A DNA stretch of 34,668 bases from Spirochaetota bacterium (lineage in GTDB: Bacteria > Spirochaetota > Spirochaetia > Treponematales > Treponemataceae), in contig JAEEQG010000002.1 in assembly GCA_016285185.1 (NCBI GenBank), forward strand, positions 1 to 34,668, written 5' to 3'. Position 1 is the stretch's first letter, and every line of letters starts with the position of its first letter. Made by a program: the position numbers and the translations under genes. Shown here in pieces: positions 19,834-29,000 of this stretch. The notes below the pieces were generated by a model that saw only the letters and a list, made by a program, of their open reading frames with translations, was not told the DNA's origin and did not search any database.

Positions 19834-21702
19834 GTGAATCTTTGTTTTGGTATATATACAAATTTATCTATAAATTCCCTTGATGAAAAACAGTATGAAT
19901 CTGTATATAAAAAACTTGGAGCATATTTATATAACAACAGTAAAATAAAATTTACATTTCATTTTTCAGGTAGTGCGCTGGAATGGTTGCAAAAAAATCA
20001 TCCCGAATACATAACAATTTTAGGTGAAATGCTGTCCCGCAAGCAGATAGAAATACTTGGAGGCGGCTTTTATAGCCCCTTGTTTCCTATCTTACAGGCT
20101 GTTGACCGTGTCTCTCAGATTGAACTATTAACCACTTCTATAAGAAAGAATTTTGGACGCAGACCACGTGGCTGTTGGTTACATGAGAGTGTTTGGGACT
20201 CTTCCTTTGTTTCAAATTTGTCATCTGCCGGGATTGAATATGTTTTGCTTGATGCCGGTATCTGCAAAAAGAACATGATACAACCGATCTGTTCACCGTG
20301 TATTGTAGAAGACGGCGGAAAAACAATTTTTGTACTGCCTGCTTATACAGATATGATTGAAAACGCTGTAACAGCTGACAGTTTTTACAAAATGTTGAAA
20401 GAAAAAAACAGCAAATCCGAAAAAGAGCCTTCAATCTGCTGCTTTTTTTCACCAGACCAGATCGAAAAATCATATTCCGTAAACTGGTTTGAACAATTAA
20501 CAAAACTTATTCAGAGCAAGACGAGTTTTATAAATTACACACTACCTTCTGAGATTGTGCGTTCTACAACTGACTTTGAAAAGGTTTTTATAAATTCTGG
20601 AATGAGCAAAAAGCTTATAATAGAATTGGATGCAAATGGATATGATACATCGCGGCATGCAGACATAAAAACATTTATGTTGCTTAATCCTGCGATATTG
20701 CAGATATATTCTAAAATGACTTATGTAACTTTACTGATTAACCAGATGCGGGGCGACAAGGAAAGAAAAAAAGCGGCAAGAGAAGAACTATGGAAGGCAC
20801 AGAATGGTGCCGCTTATATCCAGTATGATAAAGATGATGTCCGCAGTGTGGCTGTCCGCAAAAATGTGTATAAGGCACTTATAGAGGCGGAAAAAATCAG
20901 TCGTGAATCAGGTACATTTATGGATTCTTTACTTGCATTCGATATAAACATGGACGGCTACGACGAATACGCGGCACAGCTACAGTCATACAATGCGTAT
21001 ATAAATCCGTGCGGCGGATATATATACGAATACGATCTCTTTTCATGCTTTCATAATTTTGTTTCAGTTTGTACAACTCAAAGAAAAAAACCTGGAATGT
21101 TTAAAGACTGCATTCTTAACGCTGAAAACCTCGAAAAGCGGAAAAAAGGAATTTATGTACCGAATCCTTTGGAAGAAACATTTTACACAGAACAAAAATA
21201 TGACAAAGTAAAACAGGAATTAGTTTTTTCGACAGAAGCAGTTTTGAATGACTGTAATGTGCAAATAAAAAAGAAATACAAATTCCTGAAAGATTCCGTC
21301 AAAATGGAATATAATCTCAAAAATATTTCTACAGAATCAGTCGAAGGTTATTTTGCATCAGAAATTGACATGGACTTTGAATCCTGCAATGAAAACGAGC
21401 TTTTGTTTGAATGTGGTACAGCCGCAAGAACAATTCCGTATTTGCCTTATGAACATTATAATTCTGCGGAGCAAATATCCCTGCTTAGAATAACAGACAA
21501 CAACGTCAATACAGCTTTGACGTTCGCGGTTAACGATCTTGCCTCGTTATATTCATATCCGGTTATGGAAGACGACAAATATTCATATTCTTCTTTCGGC
21601 ATATACTGGAAGCTTGATCTGCTGCCCGGAAAGACTGTAACAAAAACAATTGTTTTATCTGCGAAAAATTCAAAGAAAAATTCCCGCAGCAAGAAAAACT
21701 AA
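19834..21702 (+). CDS. Glycoside hydrolase family 57 protein (alpha-amylase/4-alpha-glucanotransferase type)
   Basis: A 622-residue cytoplasmic GH57 protein. N-terminal barrel motifs: 'KFTFHFSGSALEWL' (39-52), 'IEILGGGFYSPLFPILQAVD' (72-91) and 'GCWLHESVWDSSF' (113-125), where Glu118 is the expected nucleophile. Later come 'EYVLLDAG', and DUF1925/DUF1926-like middle and C-terminal beta-rich domains ('VKMEYNLKNISTESVEGYF', 'SSFGIYWKLDLLPGKTVTKT'). The usual acid/base motif D-D-G-E-K-F-G-x-W is not recognisable; 'FFSPDQIEKSY' (204-214) occupies its place, with Asp208 a possible substitute. Activity is therefore uncertain. Alpha-glucan (glycogen or maltodextrin) remodelling is the likely role. 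It starts with GTG, with AAAGG upstream, 19 bases after rnfB, and it abuts recO. Confidence 0.8.
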   Translation: MNLCFGIYTNLSINSLDEKQYESVYKKLGAYLYNNSKIKFTFHFSGSALEWLQKNHPEYITILGEMLSRKQIEILGGGFYSPLFPILQAVDRVSQIELLTTSIRKNFGRRPRGCWLHESVWDSSFVSNLSSAGIEYVLLDAGICKKNMIQPICSPCIVEDGGKTIFVLPAYTDMIENAVTADSFYKMLKEKNSKSEKEPSICCFFSPDQIEKSYSVNWFEQLTKLIQSKTSFINYTLPSEIVRSTTDFEKVFINSGMSKKLIIELDANGYDTSRHADIKTFMLLNPAILQIYSKMTYVTLLINQMRGDKERKKAAREELWKAQNGAAYIQYDKDDVRSVAVRKNVYKALIEAEKISRESGTFMDSLLAFDINMDGYDEYAAQLQSYNAYINPCGGYIYEYDLFSCFHNFVSVCTTQRKKPGMFKDCILNAENLEKRKKGIYVPNPLEETFYTEQKYDKVKQELVFSTEAVLNDCNVQIKKKYKFLKDSVKMEYNLKNISTESVEGYFASEIDMDFESCNENELLFECGTAARTIPYLPYEHYNSAEQISLLRITDNNVNTALTFAVNDLASLYSYPVMEDDKYSYSSFGIYWKLDLLPGKTVTKTIVLSAKNSKKNSRSKKN

Positions 21703-22470
21703 ATGCGAAACACACAAATTCCGGCTACAATACTAAAAACGGCCTTAAGCGGAGAAAGCAACAGGATCGTTTCGTATTTGACCTGTGAAAACCAGATTGC
21801 AACCGCAATGTTGTACGGCGGTCCTAAAAGCAAACTGCGTTCAATGGTTTCGCCGTTTCATACAGGAACATTGTACATTTATACAGATCCGGTGCGTAAA
21901 ACTTCCAAAATAACGGATTTTGATGTTTCAGCATTCAGGCCTGCCCTGCGGGAAGACTTGTACAAAAACTGGGCTGCAACCCTGTGCTCTGAACTTGTGT
22001 TAAAAACATTTGCCGGCGGACAGGAGGAAGGCAATGTTTTTACTCTTGTAAACGGATTTCTAGACGGCTTGAATCTGGTTTCTGAAAACGAATCAAGGAT
22101 AGGTACATTAAGATTTTTGTGGCGATATTTGGGCGAGTTGGGGCTGCAGCCAGATGTAACTGAATGTTTTTCGTGTGGAACGGAGTTTGACAGGAACGAA
22201 GATTCTGAAAGTGTTTTGTATTCCGCAGAAGGAAACGGTTTTTTGTGTAAGTCTTGCAAAAACACGACAAAAGCGCCTGGCTCGATTGAAATTTCAAAAA
22301 ATGCGCTGCTATATCTACAGGCACTGCAGTTTCTTTCACCAAAGGAAGTACGCGCAGTCAGCATAGATTCAAAAACTTTCGGTCAGTTGCAGGAACTTAT
22401 ATTTTATCTAATAAACCGAGCAACATCTTTTTCATTAAATACACTGGAAAGCCGTTCAATCGTGTGGTAA
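21703..22470 (+). CDS. recO: DNA repair protein RecO
   Basis: RecO (255 residues) loads RecA onto SSB-coated single-stranded DNA with RecR. The N-terminal OB fold is visible ('PATILKTALSGESNRIVSYL', then 'MLYGGPKSKLRSMVSPFHTG', the typical G..+..R..L.PF segment). A helical domain follows with 'RFLWRYLGELGLQPDVTECFSC', and a zinc finger formed by C-x2-C ('CFSCG') and C-x2-C ('CKSC'). The length is normal. The ATG begins on the base after the GH57 stop codon, so translation is probably coupled. It sits among unrelated metabolic genes, as is common for recO. Confidence 0.93.
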   Translation: MRNTQIPATILKTALSGESNRIVSYLTCENQIATAMLYGGPKSKLRSMVSPFHTGTLYIYTDPVRKTSKITDFDVSAFRPALREDLYKNWAATLCSELVLKTFAGGQEEGNVFTLVNGFLDGLNLVSENESRIGTLRFLWRYLGELGLQPDVTECFSCGTEFDRNEDSESVLYSAEGNGFLCKSCKNTTKAPGSIEISKNALLYLQALQFLSPKEVRAVSIDSKTFGQLQELIFYLINRATSFSLNTLESRSIVW

Positions 22471-22508
22471 AATCAAATAGCGTAATAAAACAATCAGGAG
22501 TTGGAAAC

Positions 22509-23843
22509 ATGAGGGCTGTGGATATAATTCTTAAGAAACGCGGAAATTCTCTTAATACTTCAGGTGCTGAACTTTCAAAAGAAGAGCTTGAATTCCTTGT
22601 CGGCGGATATGTCCGTGGTGAAATACCTGATTATCAGATTGCCGCATGGCTTATGTCCGTTTATTTTAACGGAATGAGTTTTGCCGAGACGGGCAACCTT
22701 ACAGAAATTATGCTGCATTCGGGCGAAACAATTGACCTTTCCAGTCTTAAAAACCCCAATCCTTTTGTTGATAAACATTCTACCGGTGGAGTCGGCGACA
22801 AAATCTCGCTTCCGCTTGCACCAATTGTTGCCGCATGCGGTGTCAGTGTACCGATGATGAGCGGACGCGCGCTGGGACACACAGGCGGGACACTTGATAA
22901 GCTTGAATCAATTGACGGCTACAAAGTAGGACTCTCGCAGACGGAGTTCTGCAATATTATAAAACAGTGCGGTTATGCAATGACAGGACAGACAAAGCAG
23001 ATTGTTCCTGCGGACCGACTTTTGTATGCACTGCGCGATGTTACGGGAACTGTAGAATCCATTCCGCTTATAACGGCTAGTATTCTTTCTAAAAAAGTCG
23101 CCGAAGGTTCCGACTGCCTTGTACTTGACGTAAAGTACGGCAACGGTGCATTTATGAAAACTCCGGAGCTTGCGGAAGATTTAGCGGTCTGTATGGTAAA
23201 CACATTAAAATCGATGGGCAAAAAATCTGCCGCATTATTGACCTGCATGGACACGCCTCTCGGAAGAAAAATCGGTAACTTCCTTGAAATTGAAGAAACC
23301 GTTGAATGTTTGCAGGGTGCTGATGTGCCTGATGTTATGGAACTTACATATTCTCTAGGTGCGCACATGTGTGTGTTCGGCAATAAAGCGCGTACGCTTG
23401 AAGAAGGCCGCGAAAAGTGCATAAAGGCAGTTAATAACGGTTCTGCATTGGATTTATTCTATAAAAACGTGGAATTACAAGGCGGAAATGTTTCAAAACT
23501 TGAAAAAGAGATTGGCAAAAGACGCAGTCCGCATAAACGGGAATTAGTAGCAGAAAAAGACGGATATATTTACATTGAAGCATATAAAACAGGTGTAGCA
23601 GGTTGCAGTCTTGGCGTCGGAAGAAACCGTACCGATGAAGATGTTTGTCCAGATGCTGGAATGATACTGCGGAAAATTTCCGGTGACAAGGTTTGCAAAG
23701 GCGATGTAATAATGGAAGTTTATGGCAAAGATGAAAAATGCTTTGATTTTGCTATGCCGATTTTGAATAGTGCTGTAACATATTCGGATACTCCTGACAG
23801 CCGCCTTCATAATCCCCTTGTATTAAAGACTATAACAGGTTAG
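22509..23843 (+). CDS. Pyrimidine-nucleoside phosphorylase / thymidine phosphorylase
   Basis: A 444-residue nucleoside phosphorylase of family II that converts thymidine or uridine plus phosphate to the base and (deoxy)ribose-1-phosphate. The helical N-terminal domain begins 'MRAVDIILKKRGN'. The phosphate-binding signature 'KHSTGGVGDKISLPLAPI' and 'MSGRALGHTGGTLDKLESI' are intact, as are 'DVTGTVESIPLITASILSKK' and 'LDVKYGNGAFMK'. The C-terminal beta-rich domain ends the protein. The motif does not decide between DeoA and the broader Pdp type. The frame opens at 22464, but ATG 22509 has a strong AGGAG site at the right distance and matches homologues. It lies 38 bases after recO and four bases before rsmD. 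Confidence 0.95.
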   Translation: MRAVDIILKKRGNSLNTSGAELSKEELEFLVGGYVRGEIPDYQIAAWLMSVYFNGMSFAETGNLTEIMLHSGETIDLSSLKNPNPFVDKHSTGGVGDKISLPLAPIVAACGVSVPMMSGRALGHTGGTLDKLESIDGYKVGLSQTEFCNIIKQCGYAMTGQTKQIVPADRLLYALRDVTGTVESIPLITASILSKKVAEGSDCLVLDVKYGNGAFMKTPELAEDLAVCMVNTLKSMGKKSAALLTCMDTPLGRKIGNFLEIEETVECLQGADVPDVMELTYSLGAHMCVFGNKARTLEEGREKCIKAVNNGSALDLFYKNVELQGGNVSKLEKEIGKRRSPHKRELVAEKDGYIYIEAYKTGVAGCSLGVGRNRTDEDVCPDAGMILRKISGDKVCKGDVIMEVYGKDEKCFDFAMPILNSAVTYSDTPDSRLHNPLVLKTITG

Positions 23844-23847
23844 GGCG

Positions 23848-24381
23848 ATGAGGATAACAGGTGGAACGCTTTGCGGAAGAATAATAAAATGTCCTGACGG
23901 CATAATACGCCCTGCAATGGATCGGATGCGTGAATCACTGTTCAGCATTCTGGGTGATTTGACAGGCAAATCTTTTTTGGATATGTTTGCCGGCTCAGGT
24001 ATTCTTTCACTGGAAGCAGCTTCACGTGGTGCGACAAAAATAGATTTGGTCGAAAAAGACAAACTGAAAGTCAGTACAATTCTCGAAAATGTTTCAATTT
24101 CACCTGTAAAAATTAACTGTCATTTTATGGCGGTGGAGCTTTATATAAAGCGCAACAAGGAACAATATGATGTTGTTTTTCTCGATCCGCCGTTCCCGTA
24201 CAAATATCATCAGGATCTGATACTTCGTTGTTCAGATACTGGAAAACTTAAGAATGACGGAGTGCTTCTGATACACCGTCCTTCAGAGAGACATCTGGAT
24301 GAAAGAATTGGTAATTATGTTAGAACTGATGAGCGTGTATACGGAAGGTCTATTCTTGATTTTTACAGACCTGTTGAATAG
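23848..24381 (+). CDS. rsmD: 16S rRNA (guanine966-N2)-methyltransferase RsmD
   Basis: RsmD (177 residues) methylates G966 of 16S rRNA during 30S assembly using S-adenosylmethionine. The N-terminus 'MRITGGTLCGRIIKCP' and 'RPAMDRMRESLFSIL' are diagnostic. Motif I 'FLDMFAGSGILSLEAASRGA' binds AdoMet, 'VEKD' is motif II, and 'DVVFLDPPFPY' is the catalytic D-P-P-F motif IV. The length is normal. It is the last gene of the long plus-strand run and stops directly against the stop codon of the minus-strand gene at 24382, with no intergenic base, so its transcript must end inside the opposing gene. Confidence 0.95.
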   Translation: MRITGGTLCGRIIKCPDGIIRPAMDRMRESLFSILGDLTGKSFLDMFAGSGILSLEAASRGATKIDLVEKDKLKVSTILENVSISPVKINCHFMAVELYIKRNKEQYDVVFLDPPFPYKYHQDLILRCSDTGKLKNDGVLLIHRPSERHLDERIGNYVRTDERVYGRSILDFYRPVE

Positions 24382-24996
24382 TTAAATTATCTGAAACTGA
24401 ATAGTGGAATCGTTTTTAAGAACCTTGACAACAGGTTCTGTAACAGCCTGACCGATTTTTAGAGTACAGGATTTTATTATAGTCCCTGGTTTTATATCAT
24501 TAGTAAGCATTTTTTTCTCAGGCGAAAAAATTATAACGGAAGAAAACATGCTGATTATTTGGCCTGTAATTATCGCATCCGTCAAAGGATGTGTAAAGAT
24601 AAAAGTTGTGGAATCTCTTTCTGAAATTAAATTATTTTGTGTAAGAAGGTTATAAATTACTTTTTTATCTGTCTCTGAAAGATCAGGAGAAATAATCCGT
24701 TTGATACCAAGTTGTTCCATTTTTTCCTGTTCTTCGTCACTCTGTTCTTCGTTTGAGATAAGAACAAACAAAGTTTTTTCAAATTTTGGATCACATTCAA
24801 TAAACTGAACCAAAACTTTCCAAAGACGAGGAAAACATTCCGCGTCAATAATAATCATGTGTGGAGAAATTTCATCAAGATTATCGAGAGCTTTGAGCGC
24901 ATTGTGGTAACAGATGGTTTCACTCCCAATACTTTGCAGGTATTGGGAAGTGTTTTCCAATGCATTCTGGTCTTCAGAGACAAGCAGTGTTTTCAT
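24382..24996 (-). CDS. Degenerate receiver domain fused to a PilZ-like domain
   Basis: A 204-residue cytoplasmic protein. Residues 1-120 follow the receiver fold: 'TLLVSEDQNALENTSQYL' supplies an acidic pair (Glu8, Asp9), and 'PHMIIIDAECFPRLWKVL' gives Asp51 at the phosphoacceptor position. 'IKRIISPDLSETDKK' is where the invariant lysine-proline should be, but the lysine is replaced by serine. Residues about 135-204 ('TDAIITGQIISMFSSVIIFS', 'IKPGTIIKSCTLKIG') have the beta-strand spacing of a PilZ domain, but I do not see the R-x3-R and DxSxxG c-di-GMP motifs clearly. It is probably a non-phosphorylatable or modulated adaptor. Its ATG overlaps the stop of the secreted-protein gene upstream (ATGA). 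Confidence 0.55.
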   Translation of the reverse strand: MKTLLVSEDQNALENTSQYLQSIGSETICYHNALKALDNLDEISPHMIIIDAECFPRLWKVLVQFIECDPKFEKTLFVLISNEEQSDEEQEKMEQLGIKRIISPDLSETDKKVIYNLLTQNNLISERDSTTFIFTHPLTDAIITGQIISMFSSVIIFSPEKKMLTNDIKPGTIIKSCTLKIGQAVTEPVVKVLKNDSTIQFQII

Positions 24997-26018
24997 TCTG
25001 TTCCAAGATTTTCAACACTGTAGTCGTATATCTGCCATATTCCGTCGCGTTTGCGTACATAATATGTATAACGTTTAATTTCTTTGTATGTGTCGTAAGC
25101 GAACCATTCTTTTACAGTAACAGTACCTTCTGTTGCGGAATAAAGTGTCCGTTCAATAAAGAATTTTTCAGGAATTGCAACAATATCAGTATCAAGTTTT
25201 GCCTGCTGCAAGTCGAGTTTGTAGTTTTCAAGCATACGCGCACGCATATCGGCTGATTCTGCACGGTATTTGCGGCTTCTTGTAGCATTTGACATGAGCA
25301 TTTCTTCGATGTCCATGTAAAGGAAGAACTGATCCCACAAACTTCTCTGACGGGCAATGATTGTCTGTTCAACAACCTGATCCGGTGCAATATTCTGCGA
25401 TTTAAGAATATCTTTGTTTGAATTTGAAAGAGGCAGAGCAGCTATAGCAGCAGCACTCGGAGATGGTTTTACTTCAAGTGTCAGTCTGTTGGTTATAAAG
25501 TAAACATTTGATTTTGTTGTTGTTGATATTGTGGTTCCTGCACTTGTTTTAATCGCCGCATACTGATTTCTGAAAAGTTCGGGATAAAACTGGAGTTCCA
25601 GATAATAAACGGAAGATTCAGGAATAATTAAATAGTCCTTAACGTTTTCAACAAATGAATATTCTTCACCTGGTTCAAGAGAAATCTCTCTGAAAAAAAC
25701 AGTCTGTGTTGTACTTCTTTTTTTGATAAAATTGCTTGAATGCTCAAGTTTTACGTTTTTTACTGTATAAGCTGTAAAATCTATGCTGAACATTCTGTCT
25801 TCGGCAAGCTTGAAATGAATTGTATCAGAACCTTTATTTGCAATTGTAACCTTGACATTTACAGGGTTATCAACATCATTGCCGGGATAATACATGGTTT
25901 TATTGTAAAACTTTATGGAAACCTCGGCGCCTTTCATTGAATCTGTAAAATCTTCAGAAAAAATCTGTTGTGTAAAAATTAAAAAAATAGTTATAATAAA
26001 AAAAAGAATACGTTTCAC
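24993..26018 (-). CDS. Secreted/periplasmic protein of unknown function
   Basis: A 341-residue protein with a clear signal peptide (1-21, 'MKRILFFIITIFLIFTQQIF'). The N-terminal half resembles an immunoglobulin-like intracellular-proteinase-inhibitor or BsuPI-type beta sandwich ('VNVKVTIANKGSDTIHFKLA', 'FREISLEPGEEYSFVENVKD'). A helical linker rich in R/E/Q ('RQRSLWDQFFLYMDIEEMLM') leads to a C-terminal NTF2-like stretch ('VTVKEWFAYDTYKEIKRYTY', 'RDGIWQIYDYSVENLG'). These fold suggestions are inference. The start is GTG 26018, preceded by AAAAGGAG at six bases; an ATG between them is out of frame. It is coupled to the receiver/PilZ-like gene and divergent from mfd by only 34 bases. Confidence 0.75.
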   Translation of the reverse strand: MKRILFFIITIFLIFTQQIFSEDFTDSMKGAEVSIKFYNKTMYYPGNDVDNPVNVKVTIANKGSDTIHFKLAEDRMFSIDFTAYTVKNVKLEHSSNFIKKRSTTQTVFFREISLEPGEEYSFVENVKDYLIIPESSVYYLELQFYPELFRNQYAAIKTSAGTTISTTTKSNVYFITNRLTLEVKPSPSAAAIAALPLSNSNKDILKSQNIAPDQVVEQTIIARQRSLWDQFFLYMDIEEMLMSNATRSRKYRAESADMRARMLENYKLDLQQAKLDTDIVAIPEKFFIERTLYSATEGTVTVKEWFAYDTYKEIKRYTYYVRKRDGIWQIYDYSVENLGTE

Positions 26019-26052
26019 GACATGCTCCTTTTAATTATATCGGACTATTTAT

Positions 26053-29000
26053 ATGAATACCTTATACCCTGATTTGTTACAGAATGAAATTCATTCTTGG
26101 GATGAAATGAAAAAACTCATTTTGTCTCTCGAAAAAAATGTATATCCACAGGAAATAGAAGGAATTCAAAACGGTCTGTACGGCTTTTTTATCGCCGAAT
26201 ATATCAATTCAAAAAAAGCTGCTGCTATGCGCAGTTTGCAATATGGAACAAAAGTCCCGGCCGCCTGTGATACCGATTTGATTATTGTTGTTCCGACCGA
26301 AAAAGATGCCGAAGCCTTGTACACGGATTTTAAGGGAGCTTTTCCGCCTCAGAAAGACAACAAAACGGGCGAAACGGAAAATCCGGTTGTAATTAATAAG
26401 TTTTCGTGGTGGGGACTTGTACCGTACCGTCCTGCTTCAAAAGGCTCTCTTGTTTTTGGAGAACGCGCGGCCTTTTTGGCAAAACTTGCATCAAGAAAAG
26501 ACAAAGCTTTTGCAAAAAATGAAAAGCCGTGTATTTTTGTAATGACGCAGCGCGCTTTTCTGACTCCTGTACCGCCGCCTGAATACGAAAAATCACTGTT
26601 GTTTTCAATCAGTAAAGGCGATCGCTTTGATCCGCAGAGCCTGGCCGAAAGACTTGTTCAAAACGGATATGTTCGTGTCCCGCGCGTTACAGTAAAAGGC
26701 GAATTCACCCTGCGTGGCGAGGTTCTTGATATATACATGCCGGGCGAAGATTTTGCCCACAGAATAACATTTGACTTTGATACGGTCGATAAAATCCGTT
26801 CATTCAATACCTCAGACCAGACATCCGTCAGTTCATTTGATTCACTTGTCATTTATCCAATGAAAGAAGTCGTCTGGACAGATGAACTTGTAGAAAAACT
26901 CGGAAAGGCAATAGAAAAGAAACAAGCCGATTTTCCCGCAGGTTGTGAAAACCTGCTTACTGAACTCTCCGTTTCAAAAGAAAGTGAGGGCGAAGAACTC
27001 TTTTATCCTTTGGTTTTCGGTGACAATCCATGTTCTGTGGCAGATTATTTCCCTGCGGATACTCCCGTCATGTATATGGACTATGACAGGCTCATCAATG
27101 CACAGGAAAGCCTTGAGCGAGAATATGCGGGCTTGTATAAAAAAGCAGTTAGTGTTTCTGAAGTTCCTGTACCGGAGGATATTCTCCTCAAGTTTGATGA
27201 AATCGAAAAAAAGCACAAAAAAAACATATACCTGAGGACAATTCACGGCAAAGAATCCGAGACAGCCGAAAAGTTCAAACTTGAAACAGACCCGCCGAGG
27301 AGCTTTTTCGGTAACATTACATACCTCAAAGAACAGCTTGTATCCCTGCTGGATGACGGCTGGAAAATCTTTATATACGCCGAGTCCGAAAATCAGGCTT
27401 TGCGAATAGGCGAGCTGCTTAAGGATTTTCCGCAACTTCATATAGTGCCGCTGCCGATTTCCGCAGGTTTTGGAATTCCTTCCGAAAAAATCCTGCTGAT
27501 ACAGGAAAACGAAATCTTTGGCAGAAGAAAACACATCCCCAAATCCACTCGGTATACAAAGAGTGCGGTAATCGATACCTTTGTCGAGCTTAATCCCGGT
27601 GACTATGTTGTCCATGTAAATTATGGAATCGGATTATTCAAAGGAATCGAAAGAGTAAAGACCGGCGGCAACGAACGTGATTACATAAAGATCGAATATG
27701 CGGATGAAGAAAACGTTTTTATTCCGATTGAACAGGTAAACCTTGTCCAGCGCTATATAGGCAATGAGGGTAACGATCCTAAACTCGACAGGCTAGGTTC
27801 CAAGAGCTGGGAAAACCGCAAGAACCGTGTCAAACAGTCTGTTGAAGATATTGCGCAAAGGCTTATTCTGCTTTATTCAAAGCGAAAGGCGGCAAGAGGC
27901 TTTCCGTTTCCGAAAGACGGCGAGTTTCAGATTGCCTTTGATGCCGCCTTTCCGTATGAGGAAACGGAAGATCAGCTTACATGTATAGAAGAAGTAAAGG
28001 CGGATATGGAAAAGCCAGTTCCCATGGACAGGCTTATCTGCGGTGACGTTGGCTACGGAAAGACAGAAGTCGCCATGCGCGCCGCCTTTAAAGCCGTCAT
28101 GGGCGGAAAACAAGTTGCCCTGCTTGCGCCTACGACGATTCTTGCGGAACAACATTACGAAAACTGTGTGGAACGTTTTGAAAACTTTCCCGTAAAAATT
28201 GCACAACTTTCAAGGTTTATTCCGCCGGCGGAACAGAAAAAAACGCTTGAAAAACTTAAAAACGGCGAGCTGGACATTATTATCGGAACCCACCGTATAA
28301 TACAGAAAGACGTTGTCTTTAAGGATTTGGGACTGATGATAATTGACGAGGAACAGCGGTTCGGCGTCAAAGACAAGGAACGTCTTAAAGAGCTCAAAAC
28401 CAACATAGATTCGCTTGCCATGAGCGCAACTCCTATTCCACGCACATTGCACATGAGTATGCTCAAAATCCGCGACATGAGTATCCTTAATACGCCGCCG
28501 CAGAACCGCCAGGCTATCGAAACGGTGATCGATGCCTATAATGACGAGCGCGTTGCAAAAGCAATCAGGCAGGAAGTAGAGCGCGGCGGACAGGTATTCT
28601 TTTTGCACAACAGGGTAGAAACGCTTGAAGAAACCAGAAGAAAACTTGAACAGCTTGTTCCCGAAATGCTGATTGATATTGCGCACGGTCAGATGAGCGC
28701 AGGAGAACTTGACGACATTTTCCGCCGGTTTAAGATGGGCGGTTTTCACGTGCTTGTTTCCACGACAATTATTGAGAACGGTATAGATATTCCAAACGTA
28801 AACACAATTATCATAGACAGAGCCGATATGTACGGCGTTTCACAGCTGTACCAGCTGCGCGGAAGGGTAGGCCGCAGTGACCGCAAAGCTTATGCATACC
28901 TGCTTTATCCTGAGAACAAGTCTCTCTCCGAAATAGCGATGAAGCGTCTTCAGGTAATCTCCGACTTTACCGAACTTGGCAGCGGCTTTAAGATTGCCAT

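Noticed and set aside
22464-22508. Earlier start of the nucleoside phosphorylase at 22464
   Set aside because: It would overlap recO and add residues absent from the family; ATG 22509 has AGGAG.
28210-28749. 179-codon minus-strand frame within mfd
   Set aside because: Antisense to the Mfd motor domain, whose motifs are uninterrupted.
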